A stretch of DNA of 64,000 bases from Culex pipiens pallens. Taxonomy: Eukaryota > Arthropoda > Insecta > Diptera > Culicidae. Positions 21,366 to 31,601 of the stretch are shown piece by piece. The notes under the pieces were generated by a model. The model was not told the origin of the DNA. It was given only the letters and a program-made list of their open reading frames with translations, and did no database searches. The position numbers and the translations under genes were made by a program. Position 1 is the stretch's first letter. Each line of letters starts with the position of its first letter. The DNA is taken from contig NC_068939.1 of assembly GCF_016801865.2 (NCBI RefSeq), forward strand, positions 121,197,671-121,261,670, read 5' to 3'.

Positions 21366-22072
21366 GTGTAACACAAATGACTTTTTGGCGGGCATTCAAG
21401 GGTTTGTTCCGATGGGCATACTAAGCCCAAATCCAAAATATGAGCTTGACTGGACGTAACAGGAGCTGGCGCTTTGCATTTTAATTTTGAATGGGATTTA
21501 CCCCGTAAAAAAAGATTTTGTCACTCTTTGAGGCATTTTGGCCACTGAAGCGTTTATTTTCTACATCATTGGCGTGTAGGCCAGATCCTTGCGCATCTTT
21601 TGGTATGTATAACATTGACATTTGGAGCACCATAGAGCTCAGTACAGACCTTCAATGTTTGGCATTTTTTCGAAAAATTGGCCCCGGCAAAAAAGATATG
21701 CGTCGCGCCTCGCGACGCCCTAGACGCTATTTAATTTTGCTGGGGTCAATTTTTCGAAAAAAAAAAGCTAACTTTGAAGGTCTTTAGCGAGCTTCGTGGT
21801 GCTCCAAATGTCAATGTTATATATACCAAAAGATGCGCAAAGATCTGGCCTACACGCCAATGATGTAGAAAATAAACGCTTCAGTGGCCAAAATGCGTCA
21901 AAAAGTGACATTTTTGAAAAAAATCTTTTTTTACGGGTTAAATCCCATTTAAAATTAAAATGCAAAGCGCCAGCTCATGTTACGTCCAATCAAGCTCATA
22001 TTTTGGATTTGGGCTTAGTATGCCCACCGGAACAAACCCTTGAATGCCCGCCAAAAAGTCATTTTTGTTACA
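21366..22072. mobile_element. 707-bp foldback element
   Basis: Near-palindromic about 21719. The left end TGTAACACAAATGACTTTTT mirrors the right end AAAAAGTCATTTTTGTTACA, and internal blocks (GGCATTCAAGGGTTTGTTCC, GAGCTTGA.TGGACGTAACA, CTACATCATTGGCGTGTAGG) have inverted partners. It is non-coding; the short frames inside are mirror images of one another. Target duplication not resolved. A one-arm relative lies at 5850-6230. Confidence 0.75.
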
Positions 22073-22388
22073 TTATTATACTACCTATACTCCTAATCTT
22101 TGATGATTTCAGAGAGGAAGACGTTTTATCTCACTTTTAAGCATTACGCTAAAAACCCACCTAACCCTATCCTTCCCTATTGGATCTCTTAACCCTAACC
22201 CTATGCAAGGGTGCCAGCCAGCAAACATATCGCGAATTTTCTACTTTCCTAACGCAACGCGCACTCACTCACCAACCACTCTCTTGGCTCTCAATCTCTC
22301 TTCTCCATGTGACGACGACGACGACGACTCCTCGCGCTATTTCGCGCGTCGCGACTCATACGCGCAGAACTCTGCTCCGTCGCGCGCA

Positions 22389-22427
22389 TATATAATTCCA
22401 GCGAGTGTCCGCCGCGGCTTCTCAGTT
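22389..22427 (+). promoter_or_regulatory. Core promoter candidate: TATA box plus initiator
   Basis: TATATAA at 22389-22395 is followed by TCAGTT at 22422-22427, the arthropod initiator consensus, placing the A of +1 at 22424 with TATA-type spacing. The flanks are CpG-rich and GC-rich (CGCGCG before and after) in AT-rich surroundings. Expected product: a polymerase II transcript on the plus strand. Confidence 0.5.
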
Positions 22428-22880
22428 TCGATCGTGTTGTTCCGCGGTTCGCAAGTCGCTCGCGCGCGTGGCTCCTCTCGAGGTTTTTTTTCTTTTCTTT
22501 TCGGTTGATTTTGTTTTTGCCGGAGTTCGATTAGTGCTTTCGGAAGGTAGGCTTTTTTTTTGCCACGGTGCTGCTAACTTCAACTGGTCAATGTGAACCG
22601 GATCCTGATTCTGAACTGAACCCCAACCGGTTGGCCCGAACGTAATTAGGTGCCAGTGCAGTGTGTCAGTGGTTAAGGGAGGGCCCCGAAGCCGTGAAGG
22701 TCGTCCTCTGGTTCACCTTTTTGGCTAGCTCAACACGGTGGTCCAGGTGTTGCGATCAGCGACCAGTGTGTGCGTGTGTGTGTCCTTAAAGCCATTGTGA
22801 AGGAACTTGTGAAAGAGCCTGAAGAGATTCACTTTGTCGTCGCGGTTGTGTTGTTTTGCCACAGTGTTTATGAAAACATC
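22424..22880 (+). other. Possible 5' untranslated exon
   Basis: Sequence downstream of the promoter candidate is GC-richer and rich in GTG/GTGTG words, of a type common in dipteran 5' UTRs (for example GTGCCAGTGCAGTGTGTCAGTGG). No splice donor was fixed confidently and no downstream coding exon was recognised. The boundary at 22880 is approximate. Confidence 0.3.
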
Positions 22881-23348
22881 AGACAAATTGATTGTTAACT
22901 ACACAGTCGTTCATGATTTAGTCAACAAGACCGAGGTGTATTCAGATTCAAAGTCCAGATATGTTCAAAATAATCACAATTTAGGGTTACGCACCTTTGG
23001 AATATTATGTTTGTTAAATTGCCGAGTAATATTTGCAAGCCCATCACTTCTTCGTAAATGCATTTAATTTTTGAAAATATAACAAACTTGTAAGAAATTT
23101 GCTCATCTTTTTAAAGATGAATTGTGGAAATATACTATAGCGTCCAATTTCCCAGGGTTACAAAAACCCCGGGAAACGGGAAATTTCAACCAATTTCCCG
23201 GGAATTCCCGAGAAATTTTAAATTGATTAACAATTGTTATGATCCTTGTTCTGATAAATATGTTGCAACAAAATTGTATAGGACAGTAACTTTAATGGTT
23301 GAAATAATTGTGAGGATCACTTGACTGCATGTATAAAAAAATACAACT

Positions 23349-23535
23349 TCACGTGGGGCGAATTGGGACAGCAGTTTTGACCATGTCAGAGCACAATGTT
23401 TTTTTTTCTGGTTGGTTTCGGATAGAACAGACTCAGACCAACAAAATGTGTACACCCATTTCCAAATTTTAAACCAGAAAGTGCTCTGAACACTGCTGTC
23501 CCTATTCAGAATGTAGTCCCGATTCGCCTCAGATG
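23349..23535. repeat. Hairpin repeat nested in hAT-type MITE
   Basis: GGGCGAATTGGGACAGCAGT on the left pairs with ACTGCTGTCCC and CCCGATTCGCC on the right; GTCAGAGCAC pairs with GTGCTCTGA. The right flank AGATGACGGTA resembles the end of the palindrome at 1497-1612. Confidence 0.55.
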
Positions 23536-24004
23536 ACGGTATGTATTTTTTAAATATATAAGTTGTCTTTCAAATCGATCAATAAATTGAAAAGTGATCT
23601 CAGGTACTTTTATATGACAAGTATTTAGTTTATCAAAGTGTTTGGGCAGTGAGTAAAATGAATCCATATTCTAGAATCATAAAATTTTCTTTTAAATTTG
23701 CTTCTGAGACCAGTTTGAGAGAGTGTGATTATGAATAACATTAGCACATAACAAAATCATTCAAAAATTATGTTTTTCATGACATATATCTTTTCTAGAA
23801 CAAGTAATACTGGTTTCAGATAATAAACAAAATAGTCGAGCTTTTTTTTATTCTTTCTCGTGTTTTTTACTTGGAAGTACTCAATGGTTTCAAATATTAG
23901 AAGTAAGTTTTTCAAAAAAGGTTTGCTTGTTCAATCAAAATAAATTAGTTTTTTAATGATTTTTTATTTTGTCGCGTGGTTTTCAGTTTAATAAATGACC
24001 GTGA

Positions 24005-24418
24005 CCGGGACCGTGGTGTAGGGGTAAGCGTGGTTGCCTCTCACCCAGTCGGCCTGGGTTCGATCCCAGACGGTCCCGATGGCATTTTTCGAGACGAGAA
24101 TTGTCTGATCACGCCTTCCGTCGGAAGGGAAGTAAATGTTGGCCCCGGACTAACCTAAAAGGTTAGGTCGTTAGCTCAGTCCAGGTGTAGGAGTCGTCTC
24201 CCTGGGTCCTGTCTCGGTGGAGTCGCTGGTAGGCAGTTGGACTAACAATCCAAAGGTCTTCAGTTCGAATCCCGGGGTGGATGGAAGCTAAGGTGTAAAA
24301 AGAGGTTTGCAATTGCCTCAACAATCAAGCCTTCGGACACTTAGTTTCGAGTAGGAATCTCGCAATCGAGAACGCCAAGGCAATGCTGTAGAGCTAATAA
24401 TTTGATTTTGATTTTGAA
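24005..24418 (+). mobile_element. Dimeric tRNA-like SINE, copy 1
   Basis: Two polymerase III-type units lie in series. Unit 1 (about 24009-24080) has A box TGGTGTAGGGG and B box GGTTCGATCCC. Unit 2 (about 24222-24290) has TGGTAGGCAGTTGG and B box GTTCGAATCCC. The body continues through CGAGAACGCCAAGGCAATGC to a TTTGATTTTGAT tail. The second copy at 29132-29557 is near-identical. It sits inside the hAT-type MITE 23136-24954. Confidence 0.8.
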
Positions 24419-24631
24419 ATAACTTAGCGCAAAAAGATGATTGAAATTATACGATAAATTGACATCATTCCACAATCAGTCTTCCTTTTTTTCATAATAA
24501 TTCTTTCATCATCCATGGTGGCACGGGCGCTTGATAAAAATTTTACTTCAAACAGAAAGTTCTTGGATACTATTCAACGTTTGGAACTAATTCTTCTTGC
24601 ACAATCCTATTTGAAATACTTAATGATGTAC

Positions 24632-24712
24632 AGTCCAGACTCGATTATCCGAAGCCTCGAATATCCGGAGTTTCGATTATCCGAAAGGTTTGTATGGATA
24701 TTCGAATCATGA
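24632..24712. repeat. Transposon-end-like fragment with repeated CGATTATCCGAA
   Basis: TACAGTCCAGACTCGATTATC, then CGAATATCCGGAG and CGATTATCCGAAAGG. The CAGT start after TA and the repeated TCGATTATCCGAA words recall ends of pogo/Tigger-like mariner elements. The other end was not identified. Confidence 0.4.
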
Positions 24713-25094
24713 ACAAAAAAAAATCATTGTTTTATATTTTCTTATTTTCAACACCAATTCGAATTCTGCGACTCCATTTTAGTCAAATTTAAATGGTTAA
24801 TTGCGTATTACAAGAATTGGTTCAAAAATGTAAAAAAAAATTATACTTTTGCATGAATTTGGGAATTCCGGAAAATTTAAAAAAATCCCGGGAAACGGGA
24901 AATATTTTTTTCCGGGAATTCACGGTTTTTTTTCCTGGGAAATTGGACGCTCTAAAATATGCACAAAAAAAATATTCTTAAAGTTTCTTAAAATGTCAGT
25001 CTAAAGAGATTTTTTTATTTTGCGAAGATTATTCTTACAGTTAGAATAAAATTGGATTATTTGTTAAAATTTAAATGTTTTTGTAAATTCAGAC

Positions 25095-26470
25095 TAGTGC
25101 GTCCATCCCGGGAATTCCCGGGACAAAATTCCCAGTTTTTTCCAAAACCGTGAATTCCCGAATCCCGGGATTTTTTAATATTTTGTCCCGGGAATTCCCA
25201 AAATTGAAAACAATATTAAATTTTAGTCTGGAAATTCAAATTTGGTTGTAGAAATAAATGAACAGTTGAATACATAGTAATTAAAATTATTAAAATTTGT
25301 ATTTGGCATATAATTTAAATTATTAGGGAAAATTGATAAAATTTTAGTTTTCAATTCCGCAAAATGCCTAGCCGTCTAGCGCTTTAAATATTTTCTATTT
25401 AATTTTATATATTTTTAATAGACTGGGTACTATATAAACGTATATTTATGATTTTAAACTTGAATTAAATATCATATCACATTATTTTTCTTCAAACACA
25501 ATTTGTAAAAAATGTTTAATATAAAACAAGAAATTCTAAACTTATCTAAAATTTTGCATATACCAGTCATAATTTTATCTGTTGTCGCTTCTTGTTTTTT
25601 TCAGACATTTTCAATGATTTTTTTTTCTAACTTTTTTAGAACTAGACTAGTCATGTCATATAAAAAAAATATATAAAAGAAATATATTTATAAAAGACTT
25701 AGGCCGTTGCAAATATTTTTCAAAGTTTATGTCGCCCCCCCCCCCCCGCCTTCAAAATTGTTCTGAAAAATCAGGCGGCAAATTTTTTTTTTCCAAAAAC
25801 TTCAAAATTTCCATAAAAAAAGAAGTCTAATCAACTGAAAACAATCTAAAATGCATTATTCTGCAATGATAATCATATTTAGCATGTTTGGGCTTGTTTA
25901 AAAATGTTTTGAATTTTTATGAAATTGCAATGTACAGCACCGCAAAAATTTTATTTTTCGCAAAAAATAAAATTTTCGTCAATACTTAGATATTTTGGAA
26001 ACTAATGATTGCAAAACTACTGGACAGTTGTATAATGCATTTTAAAACACTTTTTCCATTAAAATGTTGAAACCATGGCTCGTTTTTTCAATTTTTATCC
26101 TTTTTTTTTTTTTTGGTGAGAGTCGAGGGACATAAACTTCAGAAAATATTTGCAACGGCCTTATTATATTTGAATAACAACCAAATTAAAAAATTGTTGT
26201 GCATTTAAAATTCGAAGCACAACAAATTACAAACAAAATCCATTTTTTATTTCTTTGAAGCTTTTAAAAATTTTCGTCCTTGTTTAGACTGAATTGTACA
26301 TTATCACCAATTAATATTATTGAGCTAATTCTATGGTTTTAAGCTTGAAATCAAAACAAATAGAATGAAAACATAGATTTTATGATTGTTTCAAAAATTT
26401 CCCGGGATCCCGATAATTCCCGGGATTTCAAAAATATTTTTCCCGTCTCCCGGGAAAATTGGACGCCCTC
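25095..26470. mobile_element. hAT-type MITE, CCCGGG-rich family, copy 2 (with nested MITE)
   Basis: Exact 8-bp duplications ATTCAGAC lie at 25087-25094 and 26471-26478. Ends are TAGTGCGTCCATCCCGGGAA and GGGAAAATTGGACGCCCTC. Both sub-terminal regions contain repeated CCCGGGAATTCCCGGG-type palindromes. It is 1376 bp, AT-rich inside, without a transposase frame, and a second MITE is nested at 25702-26160. Confidence 0.88.
25702..26160. mobile_element. Nested MITE (GGCCGTTGCAAATATTTT ends)
   Basis: GGCCGTTGCAAATATTTTTC on the left mirrors AAAATATTTGCAACGGCC on the right, and pairing continues into AAGTTTATGTC/GACATAAACTT. A poly-C run of about a dozen bases follows the left arm near 25734. TTA lies on both sides. 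Superfamily not assigned. Confidence 0.7.
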
Positions 26471-26478
26471 ATTCAGAC

Positions 26479-28311
26479 CTCTGGTACTGTTAGGAATGAA
26501 TAGAACTATTTTTTAAAGTATTTTTCCCTGATTTCTCAGGTTTTTTTTTAATTTTTGGCAGTAGCATAAGTGTAATTACGTCCGATTTCAAAAATTCTTG
26601 TTGCAATTGAACCAGAACGATGTTAAAAATAATACCCAACATGTTGTGACCGGGGAAAATATATTTCCAACTTTTGATTTCTTTTTGTCTTTTTTGCTGA
26701 AAATCATAATTTTAAAAAATGCCGATTATAAATTGTCATTGTCGTGTCATATCGATCAAAAATTGTTATTGCAAAAAAATAATAATAATAGAATGCTGAA
26801 TGAAAATTGAATTTCCTTAACATTTTTTTTTTGGGAAAGTTCAAGCCATATTCTTTCAAACATTTGAAGAAAACATAAGGGTTGCACGGTAGGCCGTCTC
26901 AAAAAATGAAAAATTGTCAAAATATTGGTGCTTACCCTTTGAATGGTAGATAAGGATGTCGAGAAGCATGTGTCCATATTACAAAAATATCTTTAAACTT
27001 GTTTACAAAATTTACAAATCTGACTTGATATTTATCGATATTTTTTTGGCTTCAAATAAAATGTGAGTGATTTTCTTAAAGAGTAATCAAAAAATAATGT
27101 TTATTTCTATCCAAATTTAGATACTTTTGTAAAATTGTAGGTAAAGCCTTTTCTAACTTGTGTCAAATTTGCACGACAGTGACGACAACTTGAGACTGCT
27201 TGCATCGCCTCGACTCGCAGCACTGATTGAGTATCGATGTACTCGACGGGTGTGTGTGCACTTCTCTCAAACGGGGGGAACCCTCAAACCGGGGCCCCCA
27301 AAAAGCTCAACTCCTGAAGTGGCTGCCTGGCTGGCTGGATTACCTGTTTGCTCTTGAAAGCGATATAATTTATGTGCATAAACGCCGCGCGTTCTTTCAT
27401 GCGCGTGTATGATTCAAGCTAGGGCAAGTGGGGGGAGGGGGAAAGGTACCTATTTTCGTCACTCGTCTATTGTTTACTTAACAGTTTTTTTGTTGATTTC
27501 TTGAGATGTTCAAAATCGATGAAAATAGATCCAATGTGATGAAAATGGGTACTTTTCCCCTTCTGAAAGCGGCGTGTGGCCGAGAGTGTCGTTTTGTTTT
27601 CATTCTGAGGCCGTCCCATTATGTGTAATTATTTGTTTGCTCCATTGAGAGATAGACCCAGAGAGAGAGAGACTAGAAGCAACAAATTGGTGTAAATGCT
27701 ACAAACAGTAAACCGTTCCCTCTGAGGGTGGCCGTTGAAGAGAACAAGGAAAACAAACGGTTTGACCTACCTCTTTGGGGCGAAAGATAGTCGCCGTGTC
27801 GTCGGCTGGAACACAGAAAGCCATAGTGGGAGCTTCGTTCAAGAGGAAGAAACGTTCGGCGTGTGCAACAAGAATATGCCATTTCAGTGTGACATTAAAG
27901 TTTGTTTGGAAACCCGGCGAAAAGTGTTTGTGTGTTTGTAACGTGTTTCTGTGAGTGGACAAGAACTTGAAAAAAGACGCTAAATAAACCTATTAGGAAG
28001 TTTGTGGGAGGAATTGAAAAGGAGAAAAGAGGGTGTGCGGTGAAGAAACATTTGAAAAAATATATGTATTTTTCGATTGAAATTGTGCGCGAGGGAATAC
28101 TTACCTGCTGGATAGGATAGTTGAGGTGTACACGAAGTTATTTGGAGTCAACAAAATCAATGAAGGTGGTATTAAAAGAATTTATCATTCACATTTTCAC
28201 AATGTTTACATTGAAGTTTACTTTTTGCGATGGCATGGCACAATAATAATGTTGCTACATATGCATATTGCATATTGCCATTTTTTTTTTCATTTCAATA
28301 AACTTTTTTCA
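26479..28311. other. Unrecognised region, partly GC-richer
   Basis: 26.5-27.15 kb is AT-rich with nothing recognised. 27.16-28.1 kb looks like single-copy sequence with overlapping short frames on both strands and a GAGAGAGAGA run near 27660. The minus-strand word CAGCAG|GTAAGTATT at 28110-28096 is a near-ideal splice donor, but no exon upstream of it could be assigned. Confidence 0.3.
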
Positions 28312-28612
28312 TTACAACCCAACCCCGCCTCTAAACGGGTGTCGATCTAAAAAATTGGTTAAAATTTATTTTTAGAACAATTTTTGATCTTCAAAAAGCA
28401 AGGAAAGAACCACTCTTAAAATTTAAAAAAATGTTGCCCTGTGTTCGTGAAATGCATTTTTTTCAGCAATCAACTTTTGCTGTTCTCTTTACTAAAATTT
28501 CCTATATTTTGAGTAAAAATAAGTGTTAGAATAAGCCTAATACTATCAGAGCAAGCATAAACTAAAATAAACAATAAACAACATTAACAAGAATAATATA
28601 AAACAACCAGGA
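28312..28612. mobile_element. Degraded piggyBac-like MITE fragment
   Basis: Starts TTACAACCCAACCCCGCCTC and runs in the order of copy 33529-34145, with an internal deletion. The far terminus (CAGTAGAGGGTTAA) is missing, and the next repeat begins at about 28614. Confidence 0.55.
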
Positions 28613-28613
28613 G

Positions 28614-28810
28614 AAGTAGGGGAACTATACCCTTTCTCGGCCTATTTCTATTATCGGCCTATCTGCACTGTGATCATGAATTACAGCTTTTATAAAGTGT
28701 TTTTGACTGTTTCAAAGTAATAAATGGCTCAGATAAAAGTGAGCAAGCAACTTTCCATTGTTGATACATCTGAAAATGTTGATTTAATAGGGGAAAACGG
28801 CAAAAGTGAA
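28614..28810. repeat. Internally deleted copy of the 59.4-60.3 kb element
   Basis: TAGGGGAACTATACCCTTTC then GGCCTAT, GATCATGAATTACAGCTTTT and ATTTAATAGGGGAAAACGGC match, inverted, the two ends of the element at 59419-60329, joined directly. Confidence 0.55.
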
Positions 28811-28875
28811 CTTTTCAGCACTCATTTCAGTGCTGAAAAGTAGAACTTTTCAGCATTTATTTTGAAAAGTGTTGC

Positions 28876-29068
28876 TATTCGATTCTGTTATTTTTGGTAC
28901 AGAAAAGTAGGCTATTTCGTCGTTCAAGAATGACAGGAAAAGTAAGTAGTTTCACGACGGAATTGCAAAAAAATATTTTTGCAATTCCACTGTGAAACTG
29001 TCAACTTTTCCTGTCCTTCTGGAGAAACGAAACGGCCTACTTTTCCCTACCAAAAATAACAGAATGGA
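28876..29068. repeat. Hairpin element, about 190 bp
   Basis: TTCTGTTATTTTTGGTA on the left mirrors TACCAAAAATAACAGAA on the right. Inner pairs include AGTAGGC/GGCCTACT, GACAGGAAAAGT/ACTTTTCCTGTC and AATTGCAAAAA/TTTTTGCAATT around the centre at about 28974. Confidence 0.7.
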
Positions 29069-29122
29069 AAAATAATACCTTACAATAACAGTGCTGGTTT
29101 TGCCGATGAATTTACTAAACAC

Positions 29123-29566
29123 ATGAATATTAGCCGGGAACCGTGGTGTAGGGGTAAGCGTGATTGCCTCTCACCCAGTCGGCCTGGGTTCGATCCCAGA
29201 AGGTCCCGGTGGCAAATTTTGAGACGAGATTTGTCTGATCACGCCTTCCGTCGGACGGGAAGTAAATGTTGGCCCCGGACTAACCTAAAGGTTAGGTCGT
29301 TAGCTCGGTCCAGGGGTAGGAGTCGTCTCCCTGGGGCCTGCCTCGGTGGAGTCGCTGGTAGGCAGTTGGACTAATAATCCAAAGGTCGTCAGTTCGAATC
29401 CCGGGGTGGATGGAAGCTTAGGTGTAAAAAGAGGTTTGCAATTGCCTCAACAATCAAGCCTTCGAACACCTAGTTTCGAGTAGGAATCTCGCAATCGAGA
29501 ACGCCAAGGCAATGCTGTAGAGCGAATAATTTGATTTGATTTTTGATTTGATTTTTGATGAATATT
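29123..29566 (+). mobile_element. Dimeric tRNA-like SINE, copy 2, with target duplication
   Basis: ATGAATATT occurs at 29123-29131 and again at 29558-29566, flanking a full copy of the SINE seen at 24005-24418. Both tRNA-like units (A box TGGTGTAGGGG and B box GGTTCGATCCC; TGGTAGGCAGTTGG and GTTCGAATCCC) and the TTTGATTTTTGAT tail are present. The short frame from 29123 is a by-product. Confidence 0.88.
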
Positions 29567-29620
29567 TGACCTAAAATTCCATTAAAGAAGCGTTTTTCGG
29601 AATTGCAAAAAATGTTGTAA

Positions 29621-29737
29621 GCAACTTGTTGCAAAACTTGATGTTTTCAGCACTCGTCGTATTTATCCAACTCGGTAAACCTCGTTGGATAAATGTACAA
29701 CTCGTGCTGAAAAAATCGTCTTTTTGCAACTTGTTGC
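29621..29737. repeat. Hairpin with GCAACTTGTTGC ends
   Basis: The self-palindrome GCAACTTGTTGC occurs at both ends (29621 and 29726). Between them, TCAGCAC/GTGCTGA and TTTATCCAAC/GTTGGATAAA pair around the centre near 29680. Confidence 0.65.
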
Positions 29738-29799
29738 ATAAACTACTATTATACTATACGAAAAAATAATTCATTTATTAAAACTATATTTTCGTAAAC

Positions 29800-31245
29800 A
29801 GATTTTTGAGTTTTTACCAACCGACAAATAACTTCGTGTACACTCTCTGTTTTGTACAACCCACCCATCGCGCAGTAGAAAGTGTTCCTCGGTTCCCCAA
29901 GCTCTGCTCTCCTCGCAGAAGAAACTCAGTCAAAGTACTTTTCCCAACAATTTGCAAACTATTCCACCATCATCGAACTTGCTGCCCCAAAACTTCAATT
30001 CGTTTTCTTTCCCTATTATTCACAGCAAATCTTCAGTTGGAAGAAGTTCAAGGTAGAGAAAGAAAAAACTTTAAAGTGTTCATCAGTGTTATTTCTCCGA
30101 GTTTGCTGAGTTTCGTTTTCATGACACACACTCCGCAACCAGCGCTGTTTGCCGAGTAGAGTTCTTCGTATTTCTGTGAACCTGGTGAGGGACTGCCGGC
30201 TCTGACCATCGTTGGAGTTCCCAGAACCCTGACATTAAGGTGCGTCATCATACACAGGTGTTTTTTTTCGGCGGGGGAAAGTGAGCTTGCTGAAGTTGGC
30301 GCGTTTTGTTGAGTCGACACCATGTAAGTATTTGCGCACAGGTCATCAAAATTAACTCTCGCATGGGTGTCTTTTTATGGGAAAGTTCGCGTGTTGGACA
30401 CTTTTTTTCTGTCTCACCTTCGACGAATGTCCACGTTTTGGTGTGCCAGTAATAAAAAAAAACAAACGAGACATCTCTCCTTAGGGTACTTTTCCATTCA
30501 CAATTCAAGCCCCAGGGCACGATCGCACCGCAAAATGTGTGAATAAATCTATTAATGGTTGTTCGAACTTTAAAGTTGTCGTCGTCGCGAGCGCGCTTTT
30601 GCTGCTGATTCTGAAACGGTGATAACGCGGCCGGCTATCGGTTGTCGTTTGTTTGGTTGCATGCTTGCTCGGGGACTCGGACATGGTAGTTACAGAAGTC
30701 ACGTGCACGGGCTGGGAACCGACCGGTGCAGCAGCCGTCCCATTTAAAGGCTTTATATGGACTGCATTGTTGGTTGGAAATGTGCGGTTAAGAATGGGTT
30801 GCATCATTCAGGGGGATCACGATTATGATGAAATAATTAACTTTCAGCACTATTATTAGCTTCGTATAAACCTGAGTTTGTTTTTTATTTTATTTTCTGA
30901 AAACCATCTTTACCCTATTCAGGCATTAGTCATCAGACCAAAACAAAAAAAAAACAGGATTGTCCATCAGTTTTCAATCTATGAAACATTGATCAATATT
31001 ATAGACATGAGATGTTATAGACATGAGATGTTTAGAAAAGGGCAATCCGCTGCCAAATCACCCGAAATTTGGAAAATGTTATCGCGATTTTACGAGAAAA
31101 AATATTATTTATATAGTTAGTCGTTGTCGGTCACGACTAGGGTTAGTGAATTTTCACGATTTCACGGAAAGCGTGAAATTCGTAAACTTTGGAAATTTCC
31201 GTGAAATCCCGTGAAATTTTACAATTTTTCTTAAATGACTGCTTA
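29800..31245. other. Region with exon-like splice signals, no gene assigned
   Basis: 29.8-30.8 kb is less AT-rich. Plus-strand donors AAG|GTGCGT at 30239/30240 and CAT|GTAAGT at 30323/30324 are good matches. The second overlaps a start-like GACACCATG, so a start codon could be split as AT|G. No coding exon with recognisable homology was found. 31.0-31.23 kb has fragments of the 930-1167 hairpin family and repeated TTTCACG/CGTGAAAT words. Confidence 0.3.
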
Positions 31246-31392
31246 GGGACCATCCATAAACCACGTGGACACTTTTTAGGGAATCTGTTACCCCCCCCCC
31301 CTCCCCTCGTGAACAATTGTCCATACAAAAAAAACAACTTTTTGTTTGAGATTTCCAAAAAAGTGGTCAACGTGGTTTGTGGACCATCCTCC
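31246..31392. mobile_element. Hairpin MITE (CCACGTGGACAC family), copy 2
   Basis: Left end GGGACCATCCATAAACCACG then TGGACAC, inverted at GTGGTCAACGTGGTTTGTGG then ACCATCC. A poly-C run lies near 31290. It is followed at once by piggyBac-like MITE sequence, into which it may have inserted. Confidence 0.65.
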
Positions 31393-31512
31393 TATCATTA
31401 CATTTTGCCTATCTATTTGTTATATTTTTACAGTCACCTTTGATTTTTTTTGCTCGTTTTTCACATTTTCTGCTAAAGAATTGCACCATTATTATTTAGA
31501 ATGTAAAAAAAA
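31393..31512. mobile_element. piggyBac-like MITE internal fragment
   Basis: ATCATTACATTTTGCCTATC, TTTTTACAGT, TTTTTCACATTTTCTGC and GCACCATTATTATTTA match the interior of copies at 4.6 kb and 52.06 kb. Neither terminus is present. Confidence 0.55.
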
Positions 31513-31601
31513 TCCCAACTCACACGAAATCGGGAAAACTTGCCCCGATCCCTCTTCGATTTGCGTGAAACTTTGTCCTAAGGGGTTACTTTGGTTCTGA
31601 T

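Larger units (their letters stand above)
23136..24954. mobile_element. hAT-type MITE, CCCGGG-rich family, copy 1 (with nested insertions)
   Basis: The left end TATAGCGTCCAATTTCCCAG and right end CTGGGAAATTGGACGCTCTA are inverted. Flanking 8-mers AAATATAC (23128-23135) and AAATATGC (24955-24962) match at 7 of 8. Sub-terminal GGGAAACGGGAAA and CCCGGGAATTCCCG blocks match copies at 25.1 and 31.6 kb. The 1.8 kb length includes a SINE (24005-24418) and a hairpin (23349-23535). Confidence 0.75.

Noticed and set aside
21253..21459. A 68-codon plus frame with protein-like composition
   Set aside because: Its second half lies in the foldback arm starting at 21366, so the frame crosses a transposon boundary and is unlikely to be a gene.
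22190..22205. TTAACCCTAACCCTA, telomere-like
   Set aside because: Only two short units, and not the repeat used by dipteran chromosome ends. Considered chance.
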